A DNA stretch of 64,000 bases from Datisca glomerata (taxonomy: Eukaryota > Streptophyta > Magnoliopsida > Cucurbitales > Datiscaceae), in contig QANY01005401.1 in the NCBI GenBank assembly GCA_003255025.1, positions 434,001-498,000 of the forward strand, given 5' to 3'. Position numbers and translations under genes: made by a program. This document shows positions 45,000 to 54,950 of the stretch, in pieces. Positions within the stretch are counted from its first letter, which is position 1, and each line of letters opens with the position of its first letter. The notes beneath the pieces are model-generated. The model was not told where the DNA came from and searched no databases. It worked only from the letters and a program-made list of their open reading frames with translations.

Positions 45000-45640
45000 G
45001 GAGATGTAGTGATTAAAATTATTTTATGATTAATTATAATTTTTCTAGATGGGAGAGGCTAGCAGACACCACACTGGAGTATTCTTTGACCCATTTGGTC
45101 TTGAAAATTAGTTTAATATTCTTTTTTTTAAATATCCTAGATATAATCAAGGAAAAACATACCAACTCTACATTCTTGCATGAACGTCTTCCATTCAGTA
45201 ATGATGATTTTTCTTTTATCTATATTATATGTCTCTCTAAACCTATTGCGTCTATTAAGATTGATTGGATCATTCATGTGTTGGGTTAAACCCTCCCAAT
45301 TAGACTTGTATTCTTGGTTTTGGGTGTCTATATACAAAACTAAGAGTTGGCGATTGACAGGAGGTAAGACTCCTTAGAAATCAGATTCATTTGGTGATTC
45401 AACTTCATCAGATTGTTCAGTCTTATTATCAAATATTGGTTGACTAACTTGAAAATTTGTGGTTATGCCTTTAACTTTTAACTTTTTCATTTTTTAATTT
45501 TTTTAGTTCTTATTCTAATTGATGTATTCTAAGATCTTGACTATTATTGACAAGTGATTCTGGGAAGAAACTTCTAGGAGTGCTAGACTGGTAAACTCCC
45601 TAATTATAGTATTAGAACTGGAAGATTATAAATTAATTTT
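45000..45640 (-). pseudogene. Linker between movement and coat proteins, copy A
   Basis: An open piece at 45,137-45,337 contains EGLTQHMNDP and NRRNRFRETYNIDKRKIIIT, conserved with copies B, C and D. It is part of the polyprotein between movement and coat protein domains. No named domain was recognised. Confidence 0.7.
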
Positions 45641-45649
45641 AACAGTACC

Positions 45650-46446
45650 ATTCATGCACTGCTGGATATAATCAATATCTTCAATTGGGCGCTGAATTGG
45701 AATGAGTTGGCTTTCATTGGTTAAAATTTAATTTGTAGGTAAGTAATATCAGACTACCTGATGGTTTTAGGGACTCTAATATTTTCATTACTTTGGCTAG
45801 ATTGAATCAAAATGGTTTGATTTTTTGGACTCCTATTGATGGCTTGGAAATTCATATTGGTTTTGATTATTTTGTAATGTATTCTAAAAATCAAAGCTAG
45901 GGGTTGGGCACCTTTAAGAATTTGATAACCACTAGTTTTTATATTCAAAGTTAAATATTTAAGAATATGTGGGAATGTTAGACTAAGAGATTAATCTGCC
46001 AAACAATCAAAATGGATTGGACCATTACAAGGTGAAGATTCAATTAATCCTAATATACTAGCATTAAAATTTGTAAATCTTACATCACGCAAGACTAACA
46101 AGATAGAGTTATCAAGGTCTCTTCTTGTAAGTGGTTTAATTCTAATCTTTACTAAACCAAAGTGAAGGAGAAATTATATCCTTCTTCAATGTGATGTTTA
46201 ATTACATTAGGAGAAATTAATTGACAAGTTTCATCCTCTTTCCCAAGTGCATATATTTTATTTTGACATGATGCTGAGGTTTGAAGAAAGCAACAAACCA
46301 TGTTGATTTTGGGTATATTCCTTACCATATGATCTACTTGGTCATCTGCTAAGTATTAAAAATGTTCTTCATTAATTACGTCTTGTATTGTATTTATTGT
46401 AAACATATTGCTACAAGAAAAATTACTTCTAAATAATTTACTCATG
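45650..46446 (-). pseudogene. Movement protein remnant (30K superfamily), copy A
   Basis: The region is collinear with the movement protein of copy C. The clearest open part is 45,754-45,948, with IKTSGYQILKGAQPLALIFR, a segment conserved in all four copies. Upstream parts carry many frameshifts. The movement protein forms tubules at plasmodesmata for cell-to-cell spread. Confidence 0.75.
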
Positions 46447-46796
46447 ACTCAAGATAACTAAATTATGCTTGTGATTAAAAATACCATCATGTATTTTGAT
46501 TATCAAACATGTTATGTCTTCTACAACCTCCTATGAAGTTGACTTTTCTCTCATTTACCTCTGAAGCAAACCTAATAGAAACTGATGCGTCATATTCACA
46601 GATTAGAAAATTAAATATTATAGAAAAATAATCAAGCTAAAAAGAACCAGCCACTTGGGTAGTGAGTCAGATTAAATAAAAATAATTATTCAAAGAAGCA
46701 AGTAAGCAACAATAGCAACAATATACCAGCCACATGGAAAGTGAAGAATAATAATTAATCACATTAATTAAAAATAGTAAGTACCCTACCATGTTA

Positions 46797-46809
46797 GGCT
46801 CTGATACCA
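46797..46809 (-). promoter_or_regulatory. tRNA-Met primer-binding site, copy A
   Basis: The minus strand reads TGGTATCAGAGCC, complementary to the 3' end of initiator tRNA-Met, the standard Caulimoviridae primer site. It is intact here, whereas copies C and D have TGGTATCAAAGCC. Confidence 0.9.
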
Positions 46810-47080
46810 AAAGAGGCAGACTTGTGTATGAATTATGTATTTACGGACTAGGTATTAGAAGAAAGAATTCACAATAATTTTATTGTGAGAAAATAAAACT
46901 TACATATATTGAAAATTATTTTACAACAATAATTAGTGCTCCCGCTCACTAATTAATGTTGAAGGAGAAGAAGAAAGATTATAAAAGATGAGGAAGAATA
47001 ATGCTTTGTTTTCAAAACAAGTGTTCTCTCGAAATTAAGAGTAGAAAACCAGTTTTGAGAAATAAATGGGAGAGGCCAAC

Positions 47081-47090
47081 CTATTTATAG
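47081..47090 (-). promoter_or_regulatory. TATA box of the pararetroviral promoter
   Basis: The minus strand reads CTATAAATAG about 270 bp upstream of the primer-binding site, in the only gene-free part of the viral unit. Caulimovirid pregenomic promoters have a strong TATA box at this position. Confidence 0.65.
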
Positions 47091-47433
47091 GCAAGAAAAG
47101 TAGAGTTCATCAAGAACTCATCACTTACCTACACTATTCTTTTCCATAAAAGTAAAAACATTTTATATTTTCACTTTTGATTAATTAAAGTAAAATGATG
47201 AATACTTACCTAATTATTTGACAACTAGTACAATAATTACAATAAAAAAGATAAATTAAAAAGATCACTCGATAATTGTTATCTTAGACTTCGTGTCTTC
47301 ATTATTACTTTAGTTGGGGAAGCCATAATTGTTGTCTTAAAAACTTATTGTGACTATTGTTGTATATTGCAATTTCTTGATTTCTTGATTTTTTTTCACC
47401 AATGGCATTTTGCTAAAAGTAAATTATTTTTAT

Positions 47434-48729
47434 CTATTCATCATCACTTAGATTAATGTCATCAAACGGGTCTTGAGAATCTTGACATGCGTTATAGGCC
47501 CATTGTGGTGGGACGCGACCTTCTGTGTATTTTGGTCCTTCAATTGTTGAAGGCAACTTTTCTGGATGATTGAGCTTTTTGGATATTTGGCTTAATTAGG
47601 TGACTTGACTCTACAGATGATTCTGGGTTAGAACTATTATTGTCTTCTAAAAGGAGAAGCATGTTTGGCCTCTGATTTTCCCTTTGAAAATGGTTTGGAT
47701 TCTTTGGATGAATTTAAACTGGATGGTTTATTTTGTGGATTTGAGTTAATGAGCTCATTAATTTTTAACGGAGCCTGGTTAAATAGATTTTTTGTCAATT
47801 TTAATTGAGGTTGATTATTTGCAAATTTCCGGTTAATGGAGGCAATGATTTTTTGGGTATTGAATTTATCCCACCATTTAACATATTACTATTTGGTGAG
47901 AATTTCATCTACAATTGAGTGTTGCATTTTTAAAATCTAGGGTGTCTTGTATCTATTTGTAAAGTAGAGTAATTGGAAAAAGAAAACTCTATTGATGAGG
48001 GTTTGTATATTTTAGAAATAAATTAAAAATTTGTTAAAAATCAATTGAAAATAATTCTAAGACAGGGTCATGGATTGACCACCATCTTAAGAACCATTTG
48101 GAAAAATTATTTTGAAATCTTTATCAAAATGTAAAAACCACGAGTGGAAAAATTCACTATTTTGATGCAGAAAAATCATATGTCAAGCATCAATATAGTC
48201 AAAATAATTATATTATTTTTTATTTAAAAATATTTTGAAAGCTGAAGGATGAACTTTCCAATCCTCCATGCTTATGATTCTAAGAATGTAGAAGGAATGA
48301 TAAAGGATCTTTCCTTCAGAACTTTTGATTGGGCTAATATTTATGAATTTTGTTTTAAGAGAATTTTTCTATAGAAACAAAGATTTTTGTCCTTGTGTCC
48401 AGGGACATAAAAGAATTTAGGAATGAAATGGGTTCTGGTAATTTGGGTAAGATCTTTCAAATGAGTAAATTGAGGCTCAATATGAAAGAGATTTTTACTG
48501 GAGATTTTTCTGAAATAAGATGATGAATTTTGATATTTTGTAATTGGACATAAAAGGGTTAAGTAATTGAGAAGGGGTCAAATTGGTTGACTAGGGCTGA
48601 TTGGTAATTGGGTCTGATGGGCCCAAGTATTGTTAGTTGAGCTTGGTTATGAGTAGAATACTCATATTTGATTTGGGCCTTAAGGGCCAATTGTGGAGTC
48701 GAAGACTCTTCTATAATCGAATCATTCAT
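47434..48729 (-). pseudogene. Polyprotein C-terminal region, copy B
   Basis: After the AlkB-like domain the same frame continues with SSTPQLALKAQIKYEYSTHN and LTILGPIRPNYQ (48,700-48,580), matching copy A at 41,590-41,490. It then decays. The end (47,520-47,434) reads PPQWAYNACQDSQDPFDDIN, then an acidic end and TAG. No enzymatic motif was recognised. Confidence 0.65.
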
Positions 48730-49170
48730 CAACCTCACATGATTTCTGAAAGTAATATTGATTCTTTTAGTTAAGGACTCTACAGCATGCTTATCGCTTT
48801 TTTGAAATCCGTTAGTCATGATGAAGAAAGTTCATTCCAGTATAAAAAACTTTTTGACTGTTTTGTCTGTAAATTCAATTTTAAAATTGCTTGTCCCAAT
48901 AGGTTTATACATGTCATCATAATACATTATCTTTGTGAAAACCTATTTTTCTACCTTTCTAATACCATTGAAATAAGGTTACGTTGAAGTCATGCTTCAA
49001 CCCAACTTCTTCCAAAATGTTATCTAATTCATCAATCCATGCATTCTTGGAAATTCAAATCCATTATGGTCATAATTAATGAATGAGAATTTTGAGCAAA
49101 AGGTTGAAGCCCTACCATTGAACTTCTTGATCTCAAATTCCTCCATGACAGAATTTTGAACTGATTTTCT
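48730..49170 (-). pseudogene. AlkB-like 2OG-Fe(II) dioxygenase domain in pararetroviral polyprotein
   Basis: Directly after the RNase H end (LIPDFFSREFI, 49,203-49,171), a domain follows in three frames. In order it shows an FNVTLFQWY-like piece, a stop, then KGRKIGFHKDN (H 48,937-48,935, D 48,931-48,929), which is the N-x-x-L-x-x-Y-x-x-G-x-x-I-x-x-H-x-D block of AlkB. Next, in another frame, come IGTSNFKIEFTDKTVKKFF, one stop, FFIMTNGFQKSDKHAVESL (H 48,789-48,787) and RINITFR (48,765-48,745). The last matches E. coli AlkB RYNLTFR in position and spacing. Thus the HxD...H iron triad and the Arg that binds 2-oxoglutarate are all recognisable. AlkB proteins demethylate nucleic acids; plant RNA-virus versions are thought to act on viral RNA. 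Frameshifts and two stops make this copy inactive. A chance match is unlikely because three motifs occur in order and spacing. Confidence 0.78.
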
Positions 49171-49420
49171 GATAAATTCACGAGAAAAGAAGTCAGGAAT
49201 TAAATTATTAATATCTTGAATAAATTAAATATTGAAATAAAAAATGTTAAAAATAGACTATTACCTGGTAAAACTTTGTTTGGAAGCAGTGTCAAAACAT
49301 GTTTTGCAGATTTGCAATCCATTTTTAAAAGAAATTTTTTATTGAATAGATTTTGAAATTTTTTATTAAATTGTATGATTCGATTAATTGTTTTAATAAT
49401 GAAAGGATAGATTTCAAATC
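49171..49420 (-). pseudogene. RNase H domain remnant, copy B
   Basis: The piece FLLKMDCKSAKHVL (about 49,340-49,300) matches the caulimovirid D-C-K-S-A-K block. The domain ends with LIPDFFSREFI at 49,203-49,171, the usual SREF end. Frames in between are shifted. Confidence 0.75.
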
Positions 49421-49873
49421 CTAAAAATCTAATCTTAGATTGAAAATTCATTTTTTCTTGCAGAGTTAGATAACTATTTTATTTTATTATCTTGGTAAAC
49501 AATTCAAAGTGTTTCTAGTATTATTTAATTAATTTAGAGAAAATAAGAATATTACTAATGCAAATAATCAAGAAATCAGTGAATTGCTTGAACATTTCAT
49601 TCATTGTATTTGGAACATTTTTAAGATCAAATAGCATTACGAACGATCAAATGCAATTTTGTATTAATCAATCCCATTTGTCTGGATCTACTGAAATGTA
49701 TTAGGAATGTCACTACACAATTTTTTACAAATATTCTTTCTAAAGCTTTAAATTTGGTTTTGAAGAGTAGAACTTTGAAACTATTCTTCAACTTTTGAAT
49801 TTTATTTTATCTTGTAAAAAATATAATTGTTCTTCTTTAAGAAATTAAATTCACAAATTTTTAAATAGAATTT
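49421..49873 (-). pseudogene. Reverse transcriptase remnant with internal deletion, copy B
   Basis: This is collinear with copy A except that the fingers region equivalent to about 42,215-42,590 is missing (junction near 49,680-49,705). The catalytic YIDD segment is destroyed: the equivalent of copy A's VYIDDVIIF (49,573-49,540) has lost both Asp residues. The enzyme cannot have worked after these changes. Confidence 0.75.
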
Positions 49874-50012
49874 GGTATCCTTTCTGGCTATACAGAAGGG
49901 CGGAATGGATCATAAATCAAAGGGTGGAAATTTCCTCCAATCGGAAGACTTGCTTTTCCATAGGGATTGTATACCCGGATTAATCATTTCACGGGAAAGA
50001 ACACGAGGGATG
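49874..50012. other. Foreign 139-bp insert in copy B
   Basis: Compared with copy A (about 42,796-42,818), 23 bp of AT-rich viral sequence are replaced by 139 bp of clearly higher GC. The insert has an open plus-strand frame of over 40 codons (with KGGMDHKSKGGNFLQSEDLL), antisense to the virus. The composition and codon style would fit an organelle-derived piece, but I could not identify the gene. No terminal repeats are visible. Confidence 0.55.
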
Positions 50013-50099
50013 AGTGAGAAAAAGAAATGAATTTGATTTTGACAAGTTTATCCACGGGATAATTAATTATCTCATCATGCTCTGTTGTAAAAGGATGCA

Positions 50100-50420
50100 A
50101 CAGAGATATGAATTGTTAAACCCAAAATAATTTTGCCTGTCATATTTTTTACTAAGACAAATGATGTTTTAAAACATATATTGTCTTGGCAAATATGAAT
50201 TTTAGGGATTTCATGATTGATATGCATTTTAGTACCATTTGCAGAGGATAAAGATTATATTGTCTTCTTGAAGTACTTCGTAGGAATGAATCCTTCCTGC
50301 AAACAATTTAAACTAGCTCTTGAATCAATAAGAATCATTGAAATGAAATCAAAATCTTGGATTATTATTCTTATCATTGTGCCATTCTTTTTATTTTGAT
50401 ATGATTAATGATTTGGATAA
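50100..50420 (-). pseudogene. Aspartic protease remnant, copy B
   Basis: The active site reads LIDSRASLNCLQEGFIPTKY at about 50,332-50,273. D-S-G is expected and Gly has become Arg (AGA), so the Asp is kept but the turn is lost. The downstream frame matches copy A. The enzyme would have released polyprotein products. Confidence 0.75.
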
Positions 50421-50929
50421 AGTTACCATCATCTTGATTGTTGACAATATTTTCTTCAACCTCATATCACAAATTGGAGATTTACTAAGTTCTCTTAGTT
50501 CACTCGATTCATGACTTTTAATTAAATTTTTTATTTTTAATAAAATTTAATTCTTTTGTTATTTCTATGTTTAAATCTTTTAAATCTCTTATTTCATTTT
50601 TAATATTTTTATTTCTTTTTGAAGTTCTTTTAAAATAACTTCTTTTTCATTTTATTTATCTTTGTTGAATTTTTCAAGAATTTGTGAAAAACTTGCAGTA
50701 TTATTATTAGACTTAGTATTTCTTTTCAGTATTATCATTCAAGGTATTTTTATTTTAATTCAGGATTTTCAATTTTATTAACTAAATCTAATAAAAGATT
50801 TTCTTGTCCTTCATTTTTATTTAAAACACTACTAACTTTCAGACAATAGTTATCCTTACATCCCATAGAGATGTTTGGAGAATCACTATCAAAGCTTGAA
50901 GAACTTAATTCATCAGATTCAGAGGATTC

Positions 50930-52180
50930 AAATTCTTCTAAATCTTCATTACTACTTTCATTTTAATATATTGATTATATAATTCTAAACAATTCTTATT
51001 TTTCTTCATCGAAGAATTTTAATTGATTAATTTTATTTTTTTACTTAACAAGTGTTGGAAAATGACAATTTTGATCACTTAATTTTACTTTTATAAAAAA
51101 ATACTATTGAATTTTTTTCTTGAATAATTTTTATTCTTAGAGAAGTACTTGTCAAGATTTTAATTTTTATGTTTGTGGTATTCTCCTATAAGGGTTGTAA
51201 ACTCTTTTAGGATTAAAATGAGATTTTTTCCTATTCTTTTGGGATGGGGCAATAGCAGTTAATTCATATTGCTCACAGAAATTGTCTAATTTGTATTTGA
51301 TTGTTTTCTTTCCCTTTTTAATTTATTTATTAATTTTTATGTCTATGCACATTCTTAGACCTTCTTTTTGTATTGTAGTGATAATTGTACCATAGGTTAG
51401 ACTATTGTAGTCTATATTTCCTAGGTCATCACTAAGGATTGTTCTAATTTTATGGGCAAACAAATTTGGTAAGCCACTGATGATTTTTTCTTTTTAAAAG
51501 AGTTGATTGCTATCATCCCTAGACATTACTATGGACAAAAATATATTTTTGTACTGGTCAAAATCACTTAGGGTAGGTCACCTAAGATTGGTTAATTTGT
51601 CATGGATGCGCGAAGTAACATTACTTGGCGTTCCAATAAAATGTTCAATTATTATGTAGAAGAGTGTATTAATGGTATCAGACATTGTTTCATGATCCTC
51701 TCCAAGGATTGGGGTTACTTTAGTATTAATCTTTATTGCTGTAAGGATGGTATTTTTAGATTATTCAGTGAGATGTTTTTTCACCAGGAATGAAGCATTC
51801 CTATGAATTCTGTGACTAAAAGCTTTATTATCTTATTGTGAGATTAATTGTGTGTGGTAATGTAATCGTTGGCTACTATATCATTGTGCTGTAATTTGTT
51901 GAGAACTTTCTGTTCTGAAAGACTATTAATATTTCATTCAAATAATTTTTCTACAGAGACATAAAAATTGATTAACTAAAAAAGATTTAGTAATTTAAAT
52001 ATCTAGAGGAATAGGCCTCTTGTGCCCCTTCCTTTCCAGTTTATTAATTTCTAATGTTTTAAATTTTTCTTCAATATTGTGAATGTTTGAAGATTCATGG
52101 ATTATGGATGATTCAAGGTGGAATCTAATCTATGACTTTCTGATTCAGAACTACTATATTGGTTAATTACCTTAACAAAA
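50930..52180 (-). pseudogene. Coat protein remnant, copy B
   Basis: Pieces collinear with copies A and D lie in order. They include NIDYNSLTYGTI-like and LRMCIDIKINK-like segments near 51,410-51,330, and an acidic SNEDLEEFESSESDE-like stretch near 50,965-50,900. The zinc knuckle region (about 51,075-51,035) is damaged by deletions and keeps no full CCHC set. Confidence 0.7.
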
Positions 52181-52439
52181 GAATATAACTCAACAAGTTT
52201 ATTCTTTAATTATTGATGTATTTTATCAATCTTTTTATTGAGGGGAACAATATTAAGGTAGTTTTATCTTAAAGACTTAATAAAGAAGTTTCTTTCAGAG
52301 ATTTGTTAGACTTAGGTTCATGAAGATCATCAACCTTATTTTTAATTTTATCTAATTATTTTTTTATTGTTATTAAACTTTGATTAGTGTAATTTAGTTG
52401 TTTAACAACCTTTTATTTGGTTCTTCTTCCTTCGTAAAC

Positions 52440-53682
52440 TTAAATGGAGAAGCAATGATTAAAGAATTTTTGTGATTAATCATAATTTTTCAGGTGGAGG
52501 ATGGCTAGCAATCACGCAACTGAAGTCTTCCTTGAGCCATTGTGTCTTAGAATTAACTTTAATATTCTTTTCATAAATATTTTTTGATATAATCAAAGAA
52601 AAATATATCAACTCTAAATTCTTGTATGAACGCATTCCATTCAGCAAAGATAATTTTTCTTAGATTCACATTGTATGTCTCTTTGAATCTATTTTATCTA
52701 TTGAGATTGGTTAGGTCATTCATGTGTTTGGTTAAACCCTCCCAATCAGGCTTGTATTATTGGTTTAGGGTACCTAAATTTAAAAATAAAAGTTGGGTAT
52801 TGACAAGAGGTAAGGCTCCTTTGAAATCAGATTCAGTTGATGATTCAATTTCTTCAGATTGTTCATTCTTATTATCAAAGATTGACTCACTGACTTGAGA
52901 ATTTGTGGTTATGCCTTTATGTCTTAATTTTTTTATTTTTTATTTTTAATTCTTGTTCCAATTTATGGATTCTAAGATCTTGATTATTATTGACAGTGGA
53001 TTCAAAAACGAAATTCTTATGAGTGTTAGAGAGGCTAAACTTCATAATCTAAGGATTCGAAGCGGAAGATTAAAAATTAATTTTAACAGTACCATCCATA
53101 TACTGCTGGATATAATCATCTTCGATTGGGCGTTGAATTGGAGTTGCTTGGCTTTCATTGGTTAAAAGTCAATTTGTAGGTAAAATAATATCAGACCACT
53201 TAATGATTTTAGAGACTCCAATATTAGCATTACTTTGGCTAGATTGAATCAACATGATTTTGATTTTTTGGACTCCTATTGATGGCTTGGAAATTCATAT
53301 TGGTTTTGGTTACTTTGTAATGTATCCTAAAAATCAAAGCTAGGAGTTAGGCATCTTCAAGGATTTGGTAAGCACTAGTTTTGATATCCAAAGTTAAAGA
53401 TTTAAGAATATGGGGATATGCTAGACTAACAGACAAATATGAAAAATAATCAAAATGGATTGGACCATTACAAAGTGAGGATTCAATTAATCCTAAAATA
53501 CTACCGTTAAAATTTGTAAATCTTGTATCTCATAAGGCTAACAAGACAGAGGTATTTAGGCATCTATTTGTGAGTGGTTTAACTCCAATCTGGACTAAAC
53601 CAAAGTGAAGGAAATTATATCCTTCTCCAATATGATCTTTAATTGCATTAGAAGAAAGTAATTGACAAATTTCATTCTCTTT
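52440..53682 (-). pseudogene. Movement protein (5'-truncated) and linker, copy B
   Basis: From 53,682 down to about 53,160 the sequence is collinear with the movement protein of copy A. At 52,920-52,480 it matches the linker with its EGLTKHMNDLTN-like and RFKETYNVN-like pieces. The N-terminal part of the movement protein is missing because the copy ends at the inverted junction with copy C. Confidence 0.7.
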
Positions 53683-53767
53683 ATTTTCCTTCAATAAAAT
53701 CATTGTGAATTCTTGCTTATGATACCATGTCTTTAGATACTCAAAATATATGCAATACTTCCTCTTT

Positions 53768-53780
53768 TGGTATCAAAGCC
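53768..53780 (+). promoter_or_regulatory. tRNA-Met primer-binding site, copy C
   Basis: TGGTATCAAAGCC differs from the intact copy A site by one G-to-A change. Confidence 0.85.
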
Positions 53781-53989
53781 AAACCTAGTAAGGTATTTTA
53801 TTGCTTAAATTAATACTTGCATAATTATTGCTATTCACCGCCCAAGTGGCTAGTTATTATTATTATAGTTTCTTAATTTTTTGAATAATTATTTTTATTT
53901 AATTTGACTCTCCACCCAAGTGACTGGTTATTTTTGTGCTTGATTATTTCTCTATAATCTTTGATTTTTTAATCTCTGAATCTGATAAA

Positions 53990-54950
53990 TCAATTTCTAA
54001 TGGGTTTACTTCAGGCACCCCAATAAGATCTCTTAGATACGTAAATCACGAGGGCATGGTAGTTGTAGAGGCAAAGGGGAAAAGAATGATTTCTTAGGAG
54101 GTTGTAGAACTTATAACAGGTTTGAGATCAAAATACATGATGAAATTGTTAATCATAATAATAATTTAGTTATCTTGAGTCATGAATAGATTATTAGAAG
54201 TAATTCTTCTAGTAGAAATAAGTCAATAATAAATACAATACCAGACATAATTAATGAAGAATATTTTGAATACTTAGCAGATGATCAAGTAGATCATAAG
54301 ATATTGAATATACCTAAAATCCCTAGTAAAGAAATTTATAAATCAACATGGTCTGTCGCTTCCTTCAAGTCTCAACATCATGTAAAAATAATTGAAAATA
54401 TATATACTCTTGGGAAAGAGCATGAAACCTGTCAATTACATTCTTCTAATACAATTAAACATCACATTGAAGAAGGATATAATTTCCCCCACTTAGGTTT
54501 AGTCCAGATTGAAGTTAAACCACTCACAAGGAGAGATCTTAATATCTATGTCTTGTTAGCCTTATGTGATGCAAGATTCACAAATTCTAATGATAGTATT
54601 TTAGGATTAGTTGAATCCTCACTTTTAATAGTCCAATCCATTTTGATTATTTTTCAAATTTGTCTATTAGTCTAAAAGACCCCCATATTCTTAAATCTTT
54701 AACTTTGAATATCAAACTAGTGGTACCAAATCCTTAAAGGTACCCAACCCTAGCTTTGATTTTTAGAATACATTATAAAGTAACCAAAACCAATATGAAT
54801 TTCTGAGTCATCAATAAGAGTCTAAAAATCAAACCCTGTTGATTCAATCTAGCCAAAGAAATACAAATATTAAAGCCCTTAAAATCATTAGGTGGTCTAA
54901 TATTACTTTGCCTACAAATTAGTTTTTAACCAATGAAAGTAAACCCACAC
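53990..54950 (+). pseudogene. Movement protein remnant (30K superfamily), copy C
   Basis: The longest open part (54,304-54,675) contains STWSVASFKSQHHVKIIENI, then LGKEHETCQL, GLVQIEVKPL and LLALCDARFTNSNDSILGL. The Asp in the L-x-D-x-R segment matches the conserved D of 30K movement proteins. After a frameshift the second half reads through 54,700-54,930 in pieces (QPLALIF-type). The protein would modify plasmodesmata. One frameshift near 54,660 and others downstream inactivate it. Confidence 0.82.

Larger units (their letters stand above)
39876..46809 (-). mobile_element. Endogenous caulimovirid (petuvirus/florendovirus type), copy A
   Basis: On the minus strand the order is primer-binding site, movement protein, a linker region, coat protein with knuckle, protease, reverse transcriptase, RNase H, C-terminal tail and 3' non-coding DNA. 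This single-polyprotein order, with a tRNA-Met primer-binding site and no integrase or LTRs, fits Petuvirus/Florendovirus-type Caulimoviridae. Many frameshifts and stops make it non-functional. The 3' non-coding part (39,876-40,257) matches 47,165-47,433 and ends abruptly inside a copia pseudogene. Copy A lacks about 430 bp found in copy B after RNase H. It lies head-to-tail behind copy B. Confidence 0.85.
46447..47433 (-). promoter_or_regulatory. Pararetroviral intergenic region between copies B and A
   Basis: It runs from the stop codon of copy B (47,436-47,434) to the movement protein of copy A. It contains the TATA box (47,090-47,081), a leader of about 280 bp and the primer-binding site (46,809-46,797). 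In caulimovirids this region drives the pregenomic RNA and primes reverse transcription. Its presence once between two coding regions shows the two copies are joined as in a circular genome opened in tandem. Confidence 0.75.
47434..53682 (-). mobile_element. Endogenous caulimovirid (petuvirus/florendovirus type), copy B
   Basis: The order on the minus strand is the same as in copy A: movement protein, linker, coat protein, protease, reverse transcriptase, RNase H, then an AlkB-like domain and the C-terminal tail ending at 47,434. It is cut at its 5' end inside the movement protein (53,682), where it meets copy C head-to-head. It has a deletion of roughly 370 bp in the RT fingers (near 49,690), a 139-bp foreign insert (49,874-50,012) and many stops and frameshifts. 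Its 3' end runs directly into the intergenic region of copy A. Confidence 0.85.

Noticed and set aside
49874..50012. Assignment of the foreign insert to a specific plastid or mitochondrial gene
   Set aside because: Composition fits an organelle origin, but I could not name the gene with confidence.
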